Shown piece by piece: positions 1 to 8,267 of a DNA stretch of 40,382 bases. The notes beneath the pieces are model-generated. The model saw only the letters and a program-made list of their open reading frames with translations. It searched no databases and was not told the origin of the DNA. Numbering within the stretch: the first letter of the stretch is position 1; the number at the start of each line of letters is the position of its first letter. The stretch is from an uncultured Paracoccaceae bacterium. Its GTDB lineage: Bacteria; Pseudomonadota; Alphaproteobacteria; Rhodobacterales; Rhodobacteraceae. The position numbers and the translations under genes were made by a program. The stretch spans positions 1-40,382 of the forward strand of contig CAKZXZ010000041.1 in the NCBI GenBank assembly GCA_937883775.1, in the 5' to 3' direction.

Positions 1-2
1 CT

Positions 3-317
3 GTTATGGAAACCGAGCACACGCTGGCATTTCGTGATCTTTATCCGCAGGCGCCTGAGCATATCCTCGTGATCCCCAAGGGCGCTTATGTCTGTTACGA
101 TCACTTCGCGCTAGAAGCCTCAGAGGCTGAGATTGTCGATTATACCCGTACCATCGGGGCGATCTGTCAGCAGATGGGGGTTCAGCCGGCCGCGGGCGGC
201 GCGGGGTATCGCTTGCTTTCGAATGCGGGCGAAGATGCTATTCAGGAAGTGCCGCATCTGCATGTCCATATCGTGGCGGGCCGTAATCTGGGTCGGATGT
301 TGCAGCCCGCAAAATAG
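3..317 (+). CDS. HIT family protein (histidine triad), 5' end outside window
   Basis: HIT proteins are small nucleotide-binding hydrolases or transferases acting on substrates such as nucleoside phosphoramidates and dinucleotides. The visible part holds most of the domain: an EHTLAFRDLYPQAPEHILVIPK segment typical of the N-terminal half, and the histidine triad HLHVHIV near nucleotides 255-275, where the middle histidine is the expected nucleophile. The ATG at position 6 is probably internal. Family members usually carry about 15-20 further residues before this point (the segment with FxKIxxxEIP), and the reading frame is open to the window edge. The gene is therefore treated as truncated at its left end. 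The substrate cannot be predicted from this fragment. Confidence 0.88.
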   Translation, partial: VMETEHTLAFRDLYPQAPEHILVIPKGAYVCYDHFALEASEAEIVDYTRTIGAICQQMGVQPAAGGAGYRLLSNAGEDAIQEVPHLHVHIVAGRNLGRMLQPAK

Positions 318-383
318 CGGCGGCGCCCTGCAATTGTCATATTCGGCGGTTAAGCAAATCAAGAACTGAATGGGACATTCATT

Positions 384-629
384 TTGATTTGGGCAGATTA
401 CATGATCGTGGGCGCTCTGCTGCTCTGGCCATTGGCCGAAGCAAGAGAGCGGTGGTTTGGTCCGGATGAAGGCTGGTTCATCAAAGACAACTGGACCAGA
501 AACCTTGTTGCCTTTGTACTGATTGGCCTTGTCGCCATCGGCATGTACTTTCAGGATGTGTCAGATCTGAACGGCGAGGGTCCCCAAATCCTCTCTCGGT
601 TTGTCACCGCTTTTGTCCGTGTTTTCTGA
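384..629 (+). CDS. Small membrane protein with a DEGW loop motif
   Basis: I do not recognise this 81-residue protein. It has a short hydrophobic N-terminus (about residues 5-18), a tryptophan-rich polar loop (RERWFGPDEGWFIKDNW), then a clear membrane segment (about 40-57) and a polar tail. The start is uncertain: TTG at 384 has a GGGA eight bases upstream, and ATG at 402 would remove six residues. The loop motif W-x3-DEGW-x5-W also occurs in a second small membrane protein at 32547-32738, which supports this being a real gene. No neighbour suggests a function. Confidence 0.6.
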   Translation: MIWADYMIVGALLLWPLAEARERWFGPDEGWFIKDNWTRNLVAFVLIGLVAIGMYFQDVSDLNGEGPQILSRFVTAFVRVF

Positions 630-660
630 ATGCCCGCTATGACCCTTCAGGCGCACCCCG

Positions 661-694
661 TGCTTTCGCTTTTTCCAAATATCCCCGCCGGAGG
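661..694 (-). repeat. Dispersed gene-end element, copy 1
   Basis: Read on the minus strand, this stretch begins two bases after the stop codon of the ABC ATPase gene. It contains the core GGATATTTGRAAAAAGCGAA preceded by a GC-rich CCTCCGGCGG block. A near-identical copy lies at 11053-11085, also in sense orientation just after a stop codon. It has no obvious hairpin and T-tract, so it is not a classical terminator. Confidence 0.65.
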
Positions 695-696
695 CG

Positions 697-1629
697 TCAC
701 ACGTTTGACGTCAGCGCAAGGAAGACATCCTCTAGATCAGGGTCTTCGGTCTTCACATCCTTGATCGTGATCCCAGCGGTGCGGGCCGTGGCCAGGATCG
801 CCTCTGCGCTTGTTGTCGCGCGGTCATACGTGAACGCCAGCGCACCATTCGGGCGGCGCGTCATGTCCACCCCCGATGGCAGCGCAATCTGTGTCGGAGC
901 CTCACTGTCCGGTTCAATGACCATCGTCTTTGCGTTCAATTGACCCAATAGATTAAGCGTACTGTCCTGCGCAATTTTCTGGCCGTGATTGATGATCGCG
1001 ATCTCGTCGCACATCTCCTCGGCTTCTTCCAGATAATGCGTCGTCAGGATGATCGTCATTCCCGCCTTGTTCATCTTGCGCACATTGGCCCACAGCATAT
1101 TGCGCAGCTCGATATCGACACCTGCCGTCGGCTCATCCAGCACCAGAATATGCGGCATGTGCACCATCGCTTTGCCCAACAGCAATCGCCGCCGCATGCC
1201 CCCCGAAAGGGACCGTGCATACGCATCGGCCTTGTCGGTCAGGCCAATGGTTTCCAGGATTTCGTCCGTGCGACGCTGCTCCTTTGGCACACCGTAAAGC
1301 CCGGCTTGAACCTCCAGTGCCCCGCGCGGTGAAAAGAACGGGTCCAGATGCAGCTCCTGCGGCATCACCCCAATCGAGGCGCGCGATTGCCGTGGGTTCA
1401 CATCCTGATCGAAGCCCCAGATTTTCACCTGTCCCGCTGATTTAACCACCAAACCTGCAAGGATATTAATCAGCGTCGATTTCCCGGCACCATTTGGCCC
1501 CAGCAACCCGAAGATTGACCCTTTTGGAATGCGCAGATCGACACCTTTCAGCGCGACTTTCGCCTCTTGCCCCTTCTGCGCGGCATAGGTCTTTTCCAGA
1601 CCTGTGATTTCAATGGCTGCATCACTCAT
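697..1629 (-). CDS. ABC transporter ATP-binding protein (YadG/DrrA type)
   Basis: This 310-residue protein is a cytoplasmic ATPase subunit of the ABC-2 exporter type. Visible motifs are Walker A GPNGAGKST (44-52), Q-loop region VMPQE (about 88-92), signature LSGGM (141-145), Walker B ILVLDEPT (161-168) and the switch histidine in TTHYLEE. The roughly 90-residue extension after the nucleotide-binding domain is usual for multidrug and polysaccharide exporter ATPases such as YadG and DrrA. No permease gene is adjacent: both flanking genes are on the other strand, so the ATPase appears monocistronic and its membrane partner must lie elsewhere. The substrate is unknown. Confidence 0.9.
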   Translation of the reverse strand: MSDAAIEITGLEKTYAAQKGQEAKVALKGVDLRIPKGSIFGLLGPNGAGKSTLINILAGLVVKSAGQVKIWGFDQDVNPRQSRASIGVMPQELHLDPFFSPRGALEVQAGLYGVPKEQRRTDEILETIGLTDKADAYARSLSGGMRRRLLLGKAMVHMPHILVLDEPTAGVDIELRNMLWANVRKMNKAGMTIILTTHYLEEAEEMCDEIAIINHGQKIAQDSTLNLLGQLNAKTMVIEPDSEAPTQIALPSGVDMTRRPNGALAFTYDRATTSAEAILATARTAGITIKDVKTEDPDLEDVFLALTSNV

Positions 1630-1728
1630 GCGCGTGGTTCTCTCGTCTTGCCGGGAAGGGGGCTTTGCCGTATCTGAATGCGCAACCTAGAAGCCCGTCC
1701 AGCCAACGACAACCCGTGGAGCCAGAGA

Positions 1729-1932
1729 ATGCCGACATCCCCGCGCGAAGTTCAGATCACCGACCAGTGGCGCGTGTCCTGCGACGGTGGTGAAGGCGCG
1801 CTGGGCCACCCCCGCGTGTGGCTTTCCGTGGACCGGGACGAGGGCTATGTGATCTGCCCTTATTGCGACAAGCTGATCGTCCACGAGGACTTCAAGGATG
1901 CCGTTTTCAAGAAATTCGGCCTGACAGACTAG
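1729..1932 (+). CDS. Small CHCC zinc-finger domain protein
   Basis: From ATG 1729 the product has 67 residues with zinc ligands C18, H27 (in GHPRV), C43 and C46 (in CPYC). This is the CHCC zinc-finger pattern shared with the mitochondrial complex I subunit NDUFS6 and with small alphaproteobacterial homologues. In alphaproteobacteria these proteins are thought to relate to complex I, but nothing in this neighbourhood confirms it. The start at 1729 has GGAG at 1718-1721, seven bases away. An upstream in-frame ATG at 1678 would add 17 poorly conserved-looking residues and has no convincing ribosome binding site. Confidence 0.85.
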   Translation: MPTSPREVQITDQWRVSCDGGEGALGHPRVWLSVDRDEGYVICPYCDKLIVHEDFKDAVFKKFGLTD

Positions 1933-1987
1933 CCTTGCCCCGCCCCCTTCGCTAGGTCTTGGGACAACCAAACAGGGGGCGCATTCC

Positions 1988-4792
1988 ATGACTTTCGGCA
2001 AAGGCTGTCATCTTCATCTGATCGACGGATCGGCCTTCATTTTCCGCGCCTATCACGCGCTGCCGCCTCTGACGCGCAAGTCAGACGGCCTGCCGATTGG
2101 TGCGGTCAGCGGCTTTTGCAACATGCTCCAACGCTATGTCGAAGGGAACTCTGGCCCCGACGCGCCGACCCATGTCGCGGTGATCTTCGACAAGGGCAGC
2201 CACACGTTCCGCAACGACCTGTATGACCAATATAAGGCCAATCGCGACGCGATGCCCGAAGACCTGCGCCCGCAAATCCCGCTGACCCGCACCGCGACCG
2301 AAGCCTTCAACATTGCCTGCAAGGAGATGGAAGGGTTCGAGGCTGACGACATCATCGCCACCCTCGCCGTTCAGGCCCGCGAAGCCGGGGGCCGCTGCAC
2401 CATCATCAGTTCCGACAAAGACCTGATGCAGCTTGTCGGCGGCGGCGTCGAAATGCTGGACGCAATGAAAAACAAGCGCATTGATACCGAGGGCGTCGAG
2501 GAAAAGTTCGGCGTCGGTCCCGACCGTGTGGTCGATGTGCAGGCCCTTGCGGGCGACAGCGTTGATAACGTCCCCGGTGCGCCGGGCATCGGCATCAAGA
2601 CCGCCGCCTTGCTCATCAATGAGTTCGGCGATCTGGAAACCCTTCTTGAGCGTGCCGAGGAAATCAAACAACCCAAGCGCCGCCAGACGTTGATCGACCA
2701 CGCCGACCAGATCCGCCTGTCGAAACAGCTTGTCACGCTCGACGACAAGATGGAGCTGCCCTTCACGCTAGACGACCTCGAAGTCCGCGACCCGGAGCCG
2801 GAAACCCTCCTCGGGTTCCTCGCCGAGATGGAGTTCCGCACCCTCACCAAACGCATCTCCGACGCGCTGGATGTCGAACCGCCCGTCATCGCTGATACCG
2901 ATCCCGCAGGTGCCAATCCCGGTGACGCGCCCGGTCCTGCGGATGTGCCGTTTGACGCCAGCAAATACGAATGCGTCCGCGATGAAGCCGCGCTTCAGGC
3001 TTGGCTCGACCGCATCTATGAGCGCGGCTATGTCGCCGTCGACACCGAAACCACCAGCCTCAACGAAATGCGCGCTGATCTGGTTGGCGTCTCGCTTTGT
3101 GTTGAGGCCGGAGAAGCCTGCTACATCCCGCTCCAGCACAAAGATGGCGATGCCGATGATCTCTTCGGCTCCGATGCGCTGGCCAAAGATCAGATGCCGA
3201 TGGCCGAGGCGCTCAAATTGCTCAAGCCGATGCTGGAGGACGAAAGCGTCCTGAAAGTCGGCCAGAACATGAAATACGACGCCAAGATTTTCGCCAACGA
3301 AGGCATCACCGTCGCTCCGATCGACGACACGATGCTCATGTCTTACGCGTTGAATGCGGGTCTGCATAACCATTCGATGGATGGCCTGTCTGAACGCTAT
3401 CTCAGCCACACCCCCATCCCGATCAAACCCCTTCTGGGCACCGGCAAATCTGCGATCACCTTTGACAAAGTGAAGATCGACGAGGCCGTTCCCTATGCCG
3501 CCGAAGACGCCGATATCACCCTACGCCTCTGGCAGAGCTTCAAGCCGCAGCTGCACCAAAAGCAGGTCACGGTCGTCTACGAGACGCTCGAACGCCCCAT
3601 GGTCCCCGTGCTGGCGCAGATGGAGCGCACCGGCATCAAGGTCGACCGCGACACGCTCAGCCGCATGTCCAACGCTTTCGCGCAGAAGATGGCGGGGCTG
3701 GAGGCCGAAATTCACGAACTTGCAGGCCAATCCTTCAACGTTGGCTCGCCCGCGCAGCTTGGCGAAATCCTCTTTGATAAGATGGGATTGGAAGGTGGCA
3801 AGAAAGGCAAGACCGGCAAATATTCCACCGGCGCCGATATCCTCGAAGACCTCGCGACCGAGCATGAACTGCCCGCCCGCGTCCTCGATTGGCGGCAAAT
3901 GTCGAAGCTGAAATCGACCTATACGGACGCTCTGCAAGACCATATCAACGCCGACACGGGCCGCGTGCACACGTCCTACTCCATCGCGGGCGCGAACACG
4001 GGCCGTCTCGCCTCAACCGATCCGAACCTGCAAAACATCCCGATCCGAACCGAAGAAGGCCGCCGCATCCGCGAGGCTTTTGTTGCCGACGAAGGCAAGA
4101 CGCTGGTGGCGCTGGACTACTCCCAGATCGAGCTGCGCATCCTCGCCCATATCGCCGACATTCCTGCTCTGAAACAGGCGTTCTCCGATGGCATCGACAT
4201 CCACGCCATGACCGCGTCCGAGATGTTCGACGTCCCGCTCGATGAAATGACGCCCGAGGTCCGCCGCCAAGCCAAGGCCATCAATTTCGGCGTTATCTAC
4301 GGCATCTCTGGCTTCGGCCTTGCCCGCAACCTGCGCATCCCTAGGGCCGAGGCGCAGGCCTTCATCGACACCTATTTCGAACGCTTCCCCGGCATCCGCG
4401 CCTATATGGACGACACGACGAAATTCGCCAAAGAGCACGGCTATGTTCAAACACTTTTCGGGCGCAAAATCCACACGCCCGAGATCAACGCCAAAGGCCC
4501 CACCGCCGGTTTCGCCAAACGCGCCGCCATCAACGCGCCTATTCAGGGGACGGCGGCAGACGTCATCCGCCGCGCCATGATCCGCATGCCCGCCGCGATT
4601 GAGGCGCTGCCCGCCAAGATGCTGCTACAGGTCCATGATGAGCTGGTCTTCGAGGTCGAAGACAGCGCCATCGACGACCTGATCAGCACCGCCCGAGAGG
4701 TGATGGAAGGCGCCTCCATGCCCGTTGTGAAGCTGGACGTGCCGCTGATCGTGGATGCAGGGCAGGGGGCCAACTGGGCCGAGGCGCATTAA
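1988..4792 (+). CDS. polA: DNA polymerase I
   Basis: This 934-residue cytoplasmic polymerase removes RNA primers and fills gaps in DNA replication and repair. The order is standard: 5'-3' exonuclease domain (about 1-300, with EGFEADDIIATLA and SSDKDLMQL), 3'-5' exonuclease domain (about 320-520, with the acidic pair in VDTETTSL and the YAAEDADIT motif), and the family A polymerase domain. Polymerase motif A is DYSQIELR (from about residue 710), motif B is RRQAKAINFGVIYG (about 758), and motif C is VHDEL (about 882). The proofreading acidic residues are present, so the 3'-5' exonuclease is probably active. Length matches the family. The gene is followed within two bases by an AT-rich small membrane gene. 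Confidence 0.97.
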   Translation: MTFGKGCHLHLIDGSAFIFRAYHALPPLTRKSDGLPIGAVSGFCNMLQRYVEGNSGPDAPTHVAVIFDKGSHTFRNDLYDQYKANRDAMPEDLRPQIPLTRTATEAFNIACKEMEGFEADDIIATLAVQAREAGGRCTIISSDKDLMQLVGGGVEMLDAMKNKRIDTEGVEEKFGVGPDRVVDVQALAGDSVDNVPGAPGIGIKTAALLINEFGDLETLLERAEEIKQPKRRQTLIDHADQIRLSKQLVTLDDKMELPFTLDDLEVRDPEPETLLGFLAEMEFRTLTKRISDALDVEPPVIADTDPAGANPGDAPGPADVPFDASKYECVRDEAALQAWLDRIYERGYVAVDTETTSLNEMRADLVGVSLCVEAGEACYIPLQHKDGDADDLFGSDALAKDQMPMAEALKLLKPMLEDESVLKVGQNMKYDAKIFANEGITVAPIDDTMLMSYALNAGLHNHSMDGLSERYLSHTPIPIKPLLGTGKSAITFDKVKIDEAVPYAAEDADITLRLWQSFKPQLHQKQVTVVYETLERPMVPVLAQMERTGIKVDRDTLSRMSNAFAQKMAGLEAEIHELAGQSFNVGSPAQLGEILFDKMGLEGGKKGKTGKYSTGADILEDLATEHELPARVLDWRQMSKLKSTYTDALQDHINADTGRVHTSYSIAGANTGRLASTDPNLQNIPIRTEEGRRIREAFVADEGKTLVALDYSQIELRILAHIADIPALKQAFSDGIDIHAMTASEMFDVPLDEMTPEVRRQAKAINFGVIYGISGFGLARNLRIPRAEAQAFIDTYFERFPGIRAYMDDTTKFAKEHGYVQTLFGRKIHTPEINAKGPTAGFAKRAAINAPIQGTAADVIRRAMIRMPAAIEALPAKMLLQVHDELVFEVEDSAIDDLISTAREVMEGASMPVVKLDVPLIVDAGQGANWAEAH

Positions 4793-4793
4793 A

Positions 4794-5198
4794 GTGAAGT
4801 CTGAGATCATTGTTCGAGGAGCTTTTGTAACATACTTGCTTGTAAGCGTGCTTTTTCCGACTGCTTTCGCACTTGCCAACGGCCATCCAGGCGATCTGAT
4901 CCAAGTACCAACACTGATTTTTTTTATGTTGATCGCTGGAGTTTGGATTTTGCTGCCAACACTTATTCTTCTCGTTTTAACTTCTTATTTGTTTGCACGG
5001 ATGGGTTGGGTTCTCCGCGCTTGGACTGTTCCACCATTCTTTGCCGGTTCCGCAGTGATTTTGATGATCTTGCTTGGTGCTGTGCGAATGTCAGAAGCAA
5101 GCTATTTAATCGCGGCAGGCTTTGTTGGGTTCATTACGGGAATTATCTTTTGGCTTGCTGCTTTTGGCCGCACGAAGCGCGTTCAGTTTGGTCAATAA
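4794..5198 (+). CDS. Small four-helix membrane protein of unknown function, AT-rich
   Basis: The likely start is GTG 4794, one base after the polA stop, giving about 134 residues. An in-frame ATG at 4755 lies inside polA. The protein is mostly hydrophobic, with four predicted membrane segments (roughly residues 9-28, 38-62, 72-92 and 100-121) and a basic C-terminus. I do not recognise a family. The base composition is clearly different from its neighbours: T-rich codons such as ttt, ctt, att and tta are common, while polA and rluE strongly prefer C or G at third positions. That suggests an acquired or lineage-specific gene inserted between polA and rluE. The coding status is plausible but not certain. 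Confidence 0.6.
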   Translation: MKSEIIVRGAFVTYLLVSVLFPTAFALANGHPGDLIQVPTLIFFMLIAGVWILLPTLILLVLTSYLFARMGWVLRAWTVPPFFAGSAVILMILLGAVRMSEASYLIAAGFVGFITGIIFWLAAFGRTKRVQFGQ

Positions 5199-5201
5199 CC
5201 T

Positions 5202-5738
5202 ATGCTCATCGCCTTCAACAAACCCATGAACGTGCTCTCCCAATTCACCGATGAGGGCAAATGGCAGGGCCTCAAGCACTGGATCAACGTCCCCAATGTC
5301 TACGCCGCCGGACGGCTCGACCGTGACAGTGAGGGCCTGCTGCTCCTGACCGATGACGGTGCACTGCAGGCGAAAATCTCATCCCCGAAGTTCAAAACCC
5401 AGAAAACCTACCTCGCCCAAGTCGAAGGCACCCCCACCGAAGACGCCCTCGAACAGCTCCGCCGCGGCGTGACGCTGAAAGACGGCAAAACCCGTCCCGC
5501 AAAGGCCATCGAAACCGCCGACCCAAACCTCTGGCCGCGCAACCCGCCCGTCCGCGTCCGCAAGACCGTGCCGGACACATGGCTCCGCCTGACCATCTCC
5601 GAAGGCAAGAACCGGCAGGTCCGCCGGATGACCGCCGCCGTCGGCCTGCCGTGCTTGCGTCTTGTTCGCTGGCAGATCGGGCCATGGTCGCTTGAGGGTC
5701 TGGCTCCGGGCGAGTGGCGCGAGGTTTCCGTAAGTTAA
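5202..5738 (+). CDS. rluE: 23S rRNA pseudouridine synthase RluE
   Basis: This 178-residue protein belongs to the RsuA/RluB/E/F family and should isomerise a uridine in the peptidyl-transferase region of 23S rRNA (U2457 in E. coli). The catalytic motif [14 protein letters not shown] is present, with the expected catalytic aspartate D40. Other RluE-typical segments are [20 protein letters not shown] at the N-terminus, LWPRNPP in the middle, and the C-terminal [10 protein letters not shown] and GEWRE. It lacks an N-terminal S4 domain, as does E. coli RluE. The gene starts four bases after the preceding small membrane gene, and its 3' end faces the DUF1285 gene only three bases away. Confidence 0.93.
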   Translation: MLIAFNKPMNVLSQFTDEGKWQGLKHWINVPNVYAAGRLDRDSEGLLLLTDDGALQAKISSPKFKTQKTYLAQVEGTPTEDALEQLRRGVTLKDGKTRPAKAIETADPNLWPRNPPVRVRKTVPDTWLRLTISEGKNRQVRRMTAAVGLPCLRLVRWQIGPWSLEGLAPGEWREVSVS

Positions 5739-5741
5739 CCC

Positions 5742-6329
5742 TTAAGACAGCTCTTCCGACGGAATGATCGGGAAAAAGGCGCCACCCGACCGCACGCCGA
5801 ACCACTCAACGCCGTCATGCTCGGCATGCTCGCCTTCCTCCACCAGCCGGTAAAAGCTCTTGCGGTCAATCAACGCCTCTAGATTGGCGCGAATGCGTAT
5901 ATAGGGCGACGGCTCACCTGTCGTGGCATCCCGTTCAACCCGGATCGGGTTCTCGGGCCCTGCGGTGACTTCGTCCTCCACATTTGTGCGAAAGACCAAA
6001 GCGTCATCCGCCCGATCAAAGTCAATCGCCACGAACGGTGCATCTTCAACGGTGATTCCAACCTTCTCGACCGGGGTCACCAAAAAATAGTCGTCCCCGT
6101 CCTTCCGAATGATCGAAGAAAACAGCTTCACCAGCCCCGGCCGCCCAATCGGCGTGCCCTGATAGAACCATGTGCCATCCCGTTTGATGACCATATCAAG
6201 GTCGCCGCAGAAGGGAGGGTTCCATAAATGTACCGGCGGAGCGCCCTTTTTTGAGGCAGCCTGCGCCGAAGCTGCAAGGCTTTCTGCTGATGGTTTCACG
6301 ATGTTTTGTCCGCTCATGGATTTTGCCAT
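5742..6329 (-). CDS. DUF1285 family protein
   Basis: This 195-residue soluble protein has the features I associate with DUF1285: an N-terminal CGDLDMVIKRDGTWFYQGTPIGR segment followed by KLFSSIIRKDGDDYFLVTPVEK and a beta-rich C-terminal half. Its biochemical role is not established. The start could be ATG 6329 or ATG 6317 (residue 5); the first 30 residues are low-complexity and poorly informative. It is transcribed divergently from the MoxR operon, with under 60 bases between starts, so the two may share a regulatory region. Confidence 0.85.
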   Translation of the reverse strand: MAKSMSGQNIVKPSAESLAASAQAASKKGAPPVHLWNPPFCGDLDMVIKRDGTWFYQGTPIGRPGLVKLFSSIIRKDGDDYFLVTPVEKVGITVEDAPFVAIDFDRADDALVFRTNVEDEVTAGPENPIRVERDATTGEPSPYIRIRANLEALIDRKSFYRLVEEGEHAEHDGVEWFGVRSGGAFFPIIPSEELS

Positions 6330-6387
6330 TTGTGTTATGCGTCATATTTGCTTTCATAAGACATATATTCACCGGGAGAGTTTTGTC

Positions 6388-7395
6388 ATGGCCGATGCCG
6401 CCGATCTTGTTGCTGATATCGAAGCACTGGGCGAAAAACTGGGGCAGGCGAAGGCCAGCATCACCAAAAGATTCATCGGGCAAGAGCGGGTCGTTGACCT
6501 GACTTTGGCCGCGCTTTTGTGCGGCGGGCATGGGCTCTTGGTCGGTCTGCCGGGGTTGGGAAAGACCCGTTTGGTCGATACGCTCTCGGCCGTGATGGGT
6601 CTTGATGGCAACCGTATCCAGTTCACGCCCGACCTGATGCCCGCTGATATCCTGGGCTCAGAAGTTCTGGAAACCGGGGCCGATGGCTCGCGCGCGTTCA
6701 AATTCATTGAAGGCCCGATCTTCTGCCAGCTTCTGATGGCTGACGAGATCAACCGCGCCAGCCCACGGACCCAATCGGCGCTGCTGCAGGCGATGCAGGA
6801 AAAAGAAGTCACTGTCGCGGGCGAACACCGCCCCCTTGGCACGCCTTTCCATGTTCTGGCCACGCAGAACCCGATCGAGCAGGAAGGCACCTATCCACTG
6901 CCCGAAGCCCAGCTTGATCGCTTCCTTGTCCAGATCGACGTCCACTACCCCGACCGCGATACCGAGCGGGACATCCTGCTTGCGACCACCGGCGTCGAAG
7001 AAGAAAAATCCACTGGTGTTTTCACGGCGCAGCAATTGTTAGACGCGCAAACGCTCCTGCGTCGCATGCCCGTAGGCGAAGGTGTGGTCGAGATGATCCT
7101 CGATCTGGTCCGCGCCTGCCGTCCCGAAGATCCCAGCGCGCCGCAGATCATAAAGGACACTGTCAGTTGGGGTCCCGGTCCGCGCGCGGCGCAAGCGCTG
7201 ATGCTGACCGTCCGCGCTCAAGCCCTGCTTGAAGGGCGTCTGGCTCCGTCACCCGAAGACGTTGTGCGTATGGCGCGGCCCGTTTTGATCCACCGCATGG
7301 CTCTCAGCTTCTCGGCCCGCGCGCGCGGCGATAACTTGGGCGATCTTATCGAACGCACCGCAGAGAATATCACCCGGGTCGAGGCCGCCGCGTGA
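6388..7395 (+). CDS. MoxR family AAA+ ATPase
   Basis: This 335-residue ATPase is the first gene of a four-gene operon. MoxR ATPases are thought to act as chaperones that remodel or activate partner proteins carrying VWA-like domains. Motifs are Walker A GLPGLGKT (53-60), Walker B LLMADE (115-120), the NRASPRTQSALL segment, and sensor/arginine region ATQNPIEQEGTYPLPEAQLDRF. ATG 6388 is chosen because GGGAG lies at 6374-6378 and the family N-terminus fits; the longer open frame upstream overlaps the divergent DUF1285 gene. The stop overlaps the GTG start of the DUF58 gene by four bases, indicating translational coupling. Confidence 0.95.
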   Translation: MADAADLVADIEALGEKLGQAKASITKRFIGQERVVDLTLAALLCGGHGLLVGLPGLGKTRLVDTLSAVMGLDGNRIQFTPDLMPADILGSEVLETGADGSRAFKFIEGPIFCQLLMADEINRASPRTQSALLQAMQEKEVTVAGEHRPLGTPFHVLATQNPIEQEGTYPLPEAQLDRFLVQIDVHYPDRDTERDILLATTGVEEEKSTGVFTAQQLLDAQTLLRRMPVGEGVVEMILDLVRACRPEDPSAPQIIKDTVSWGPGPRAAQALMLTVRAQALLEGRLAPSPEDVVRMARPVLIHRMALSFSARARGDNLGDLIERTAENITRVEAAA

Positions 7396-8267
7396 GCCAA
7401 GCCGCCGATCTTCGCGCCCGCGCCGAAGATCAGGCGTCGCCGTTCCCGTCCCTTCTGGTCGGGGCGGAGCATCTGGCTGCGACCGTCATGCTGGGCGATC
7501 ACGGACGCCGCCGCGCTGGAATGGGCGATGAGTTCTGGCAGTATCGCCCGATCCACGCAGGCGATGAAGCACGCTTTGTTGACTGGCGTCGCTCGGCCAA
7601 GTCCGACCAGCAATTCGTGCGTGAAAAGGAATGGCAGATCGCGCAAAGCGTTCTGCTTTGGGTCGATAGCGCGGCTGCGATGGGCTTTTCCTCTGACAAG
7701 AACCTGCCCAGCAAGGGCGAACGCGCCCGTCTTCTGGCAATGGCGATTACCATCCTGATGCTGCGCGGCGGCGAGCGTGTCGGTCTCACGGCTTTCGCGG
7801 CACCGCCCCGTTCGGGAGAGCCGCAATTGATGCGCCTTGCCAATCTGCTGTCCGCAGAAGGCTCGGACGCTGATTACGGCGAACCCGAAGCGCGCGGGAT
7901 GGTGCCCAATTCCCGCGCCCTCTTTATTTCGGATTTCATGGGCGACATGACCAAAGTCGAAGCCGCCCTCGCCAAAGCCGCCGACCGGGGCGTCAAAGGT
8001 GCGCTGCTGCAAATCCTTGATCCGCAGGAAGAAGCCTTTCCGTTTGATGGCCGCACTGTGTTCGAATCAATGACCGGCGCCGTGCGGCACGAAACCCTCA
8101 AAGCAGGCGACCTGCGCAGCCGCTATCTTGACCGCTTGGCTGAACGCAAGGACCGGCTGCAAGCCATCGCCCGCGCCACCGGCTGGCAGTTTCAGACCCA
8201 CCATACCGGCGACAGTGCACAGGCCGCCCTTTTGTGGCTCTACACCGCGATGGAGCGTGTCCACTGA
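7392..8267 (+). CDS. DUF58 domain protein (VWA-like, MoxR partner)
   Basis: This 291-residue protein has the DUF58 core: GDEFWQYRPIHAGDEARFVDWRRSAKSDQQFVREKE (about 46-82), the usual signature of this family, followed by a VWA-like fold with an imperfect metal site (WVDSAAAM instead of DxSxS). It lacks an N-terminal membrane segment, so it is probably cytoplasmic. GTG 7392 is the start and overlaps the moxR stop (GTGA). The stop TGA shares its final base with the ATG of the next gene. DUF58 proteins are nearly always found with MoxR ATPases and are probable substrates or adaptors for them. Confidence 0.92.
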   Translation: MSQAADLRARAEDQASPFPSLLVGAEHLAATVMLGDHGRRRAGMGDEFWQYRPIHAGDEARFVDWRRSAKSDQQFVREKEWQIAQSVLLWVDSAAAMGFSSDKNLPSKGERARLLAMAITILMLRGGERVGLTAFAAPPRSGEPQLMRLANLLSAEGSDADYGEPEARGMVPNSRALFISDFMGDMTKVEAALAKAADRGVKGALLQILDPQEEAFPFDGRTVFESMTGAVRHETLKAGDLRSRYLDRLAERKDRLQAIARATGWQFQTHHTGDSAQAALLWLYTAMERVH

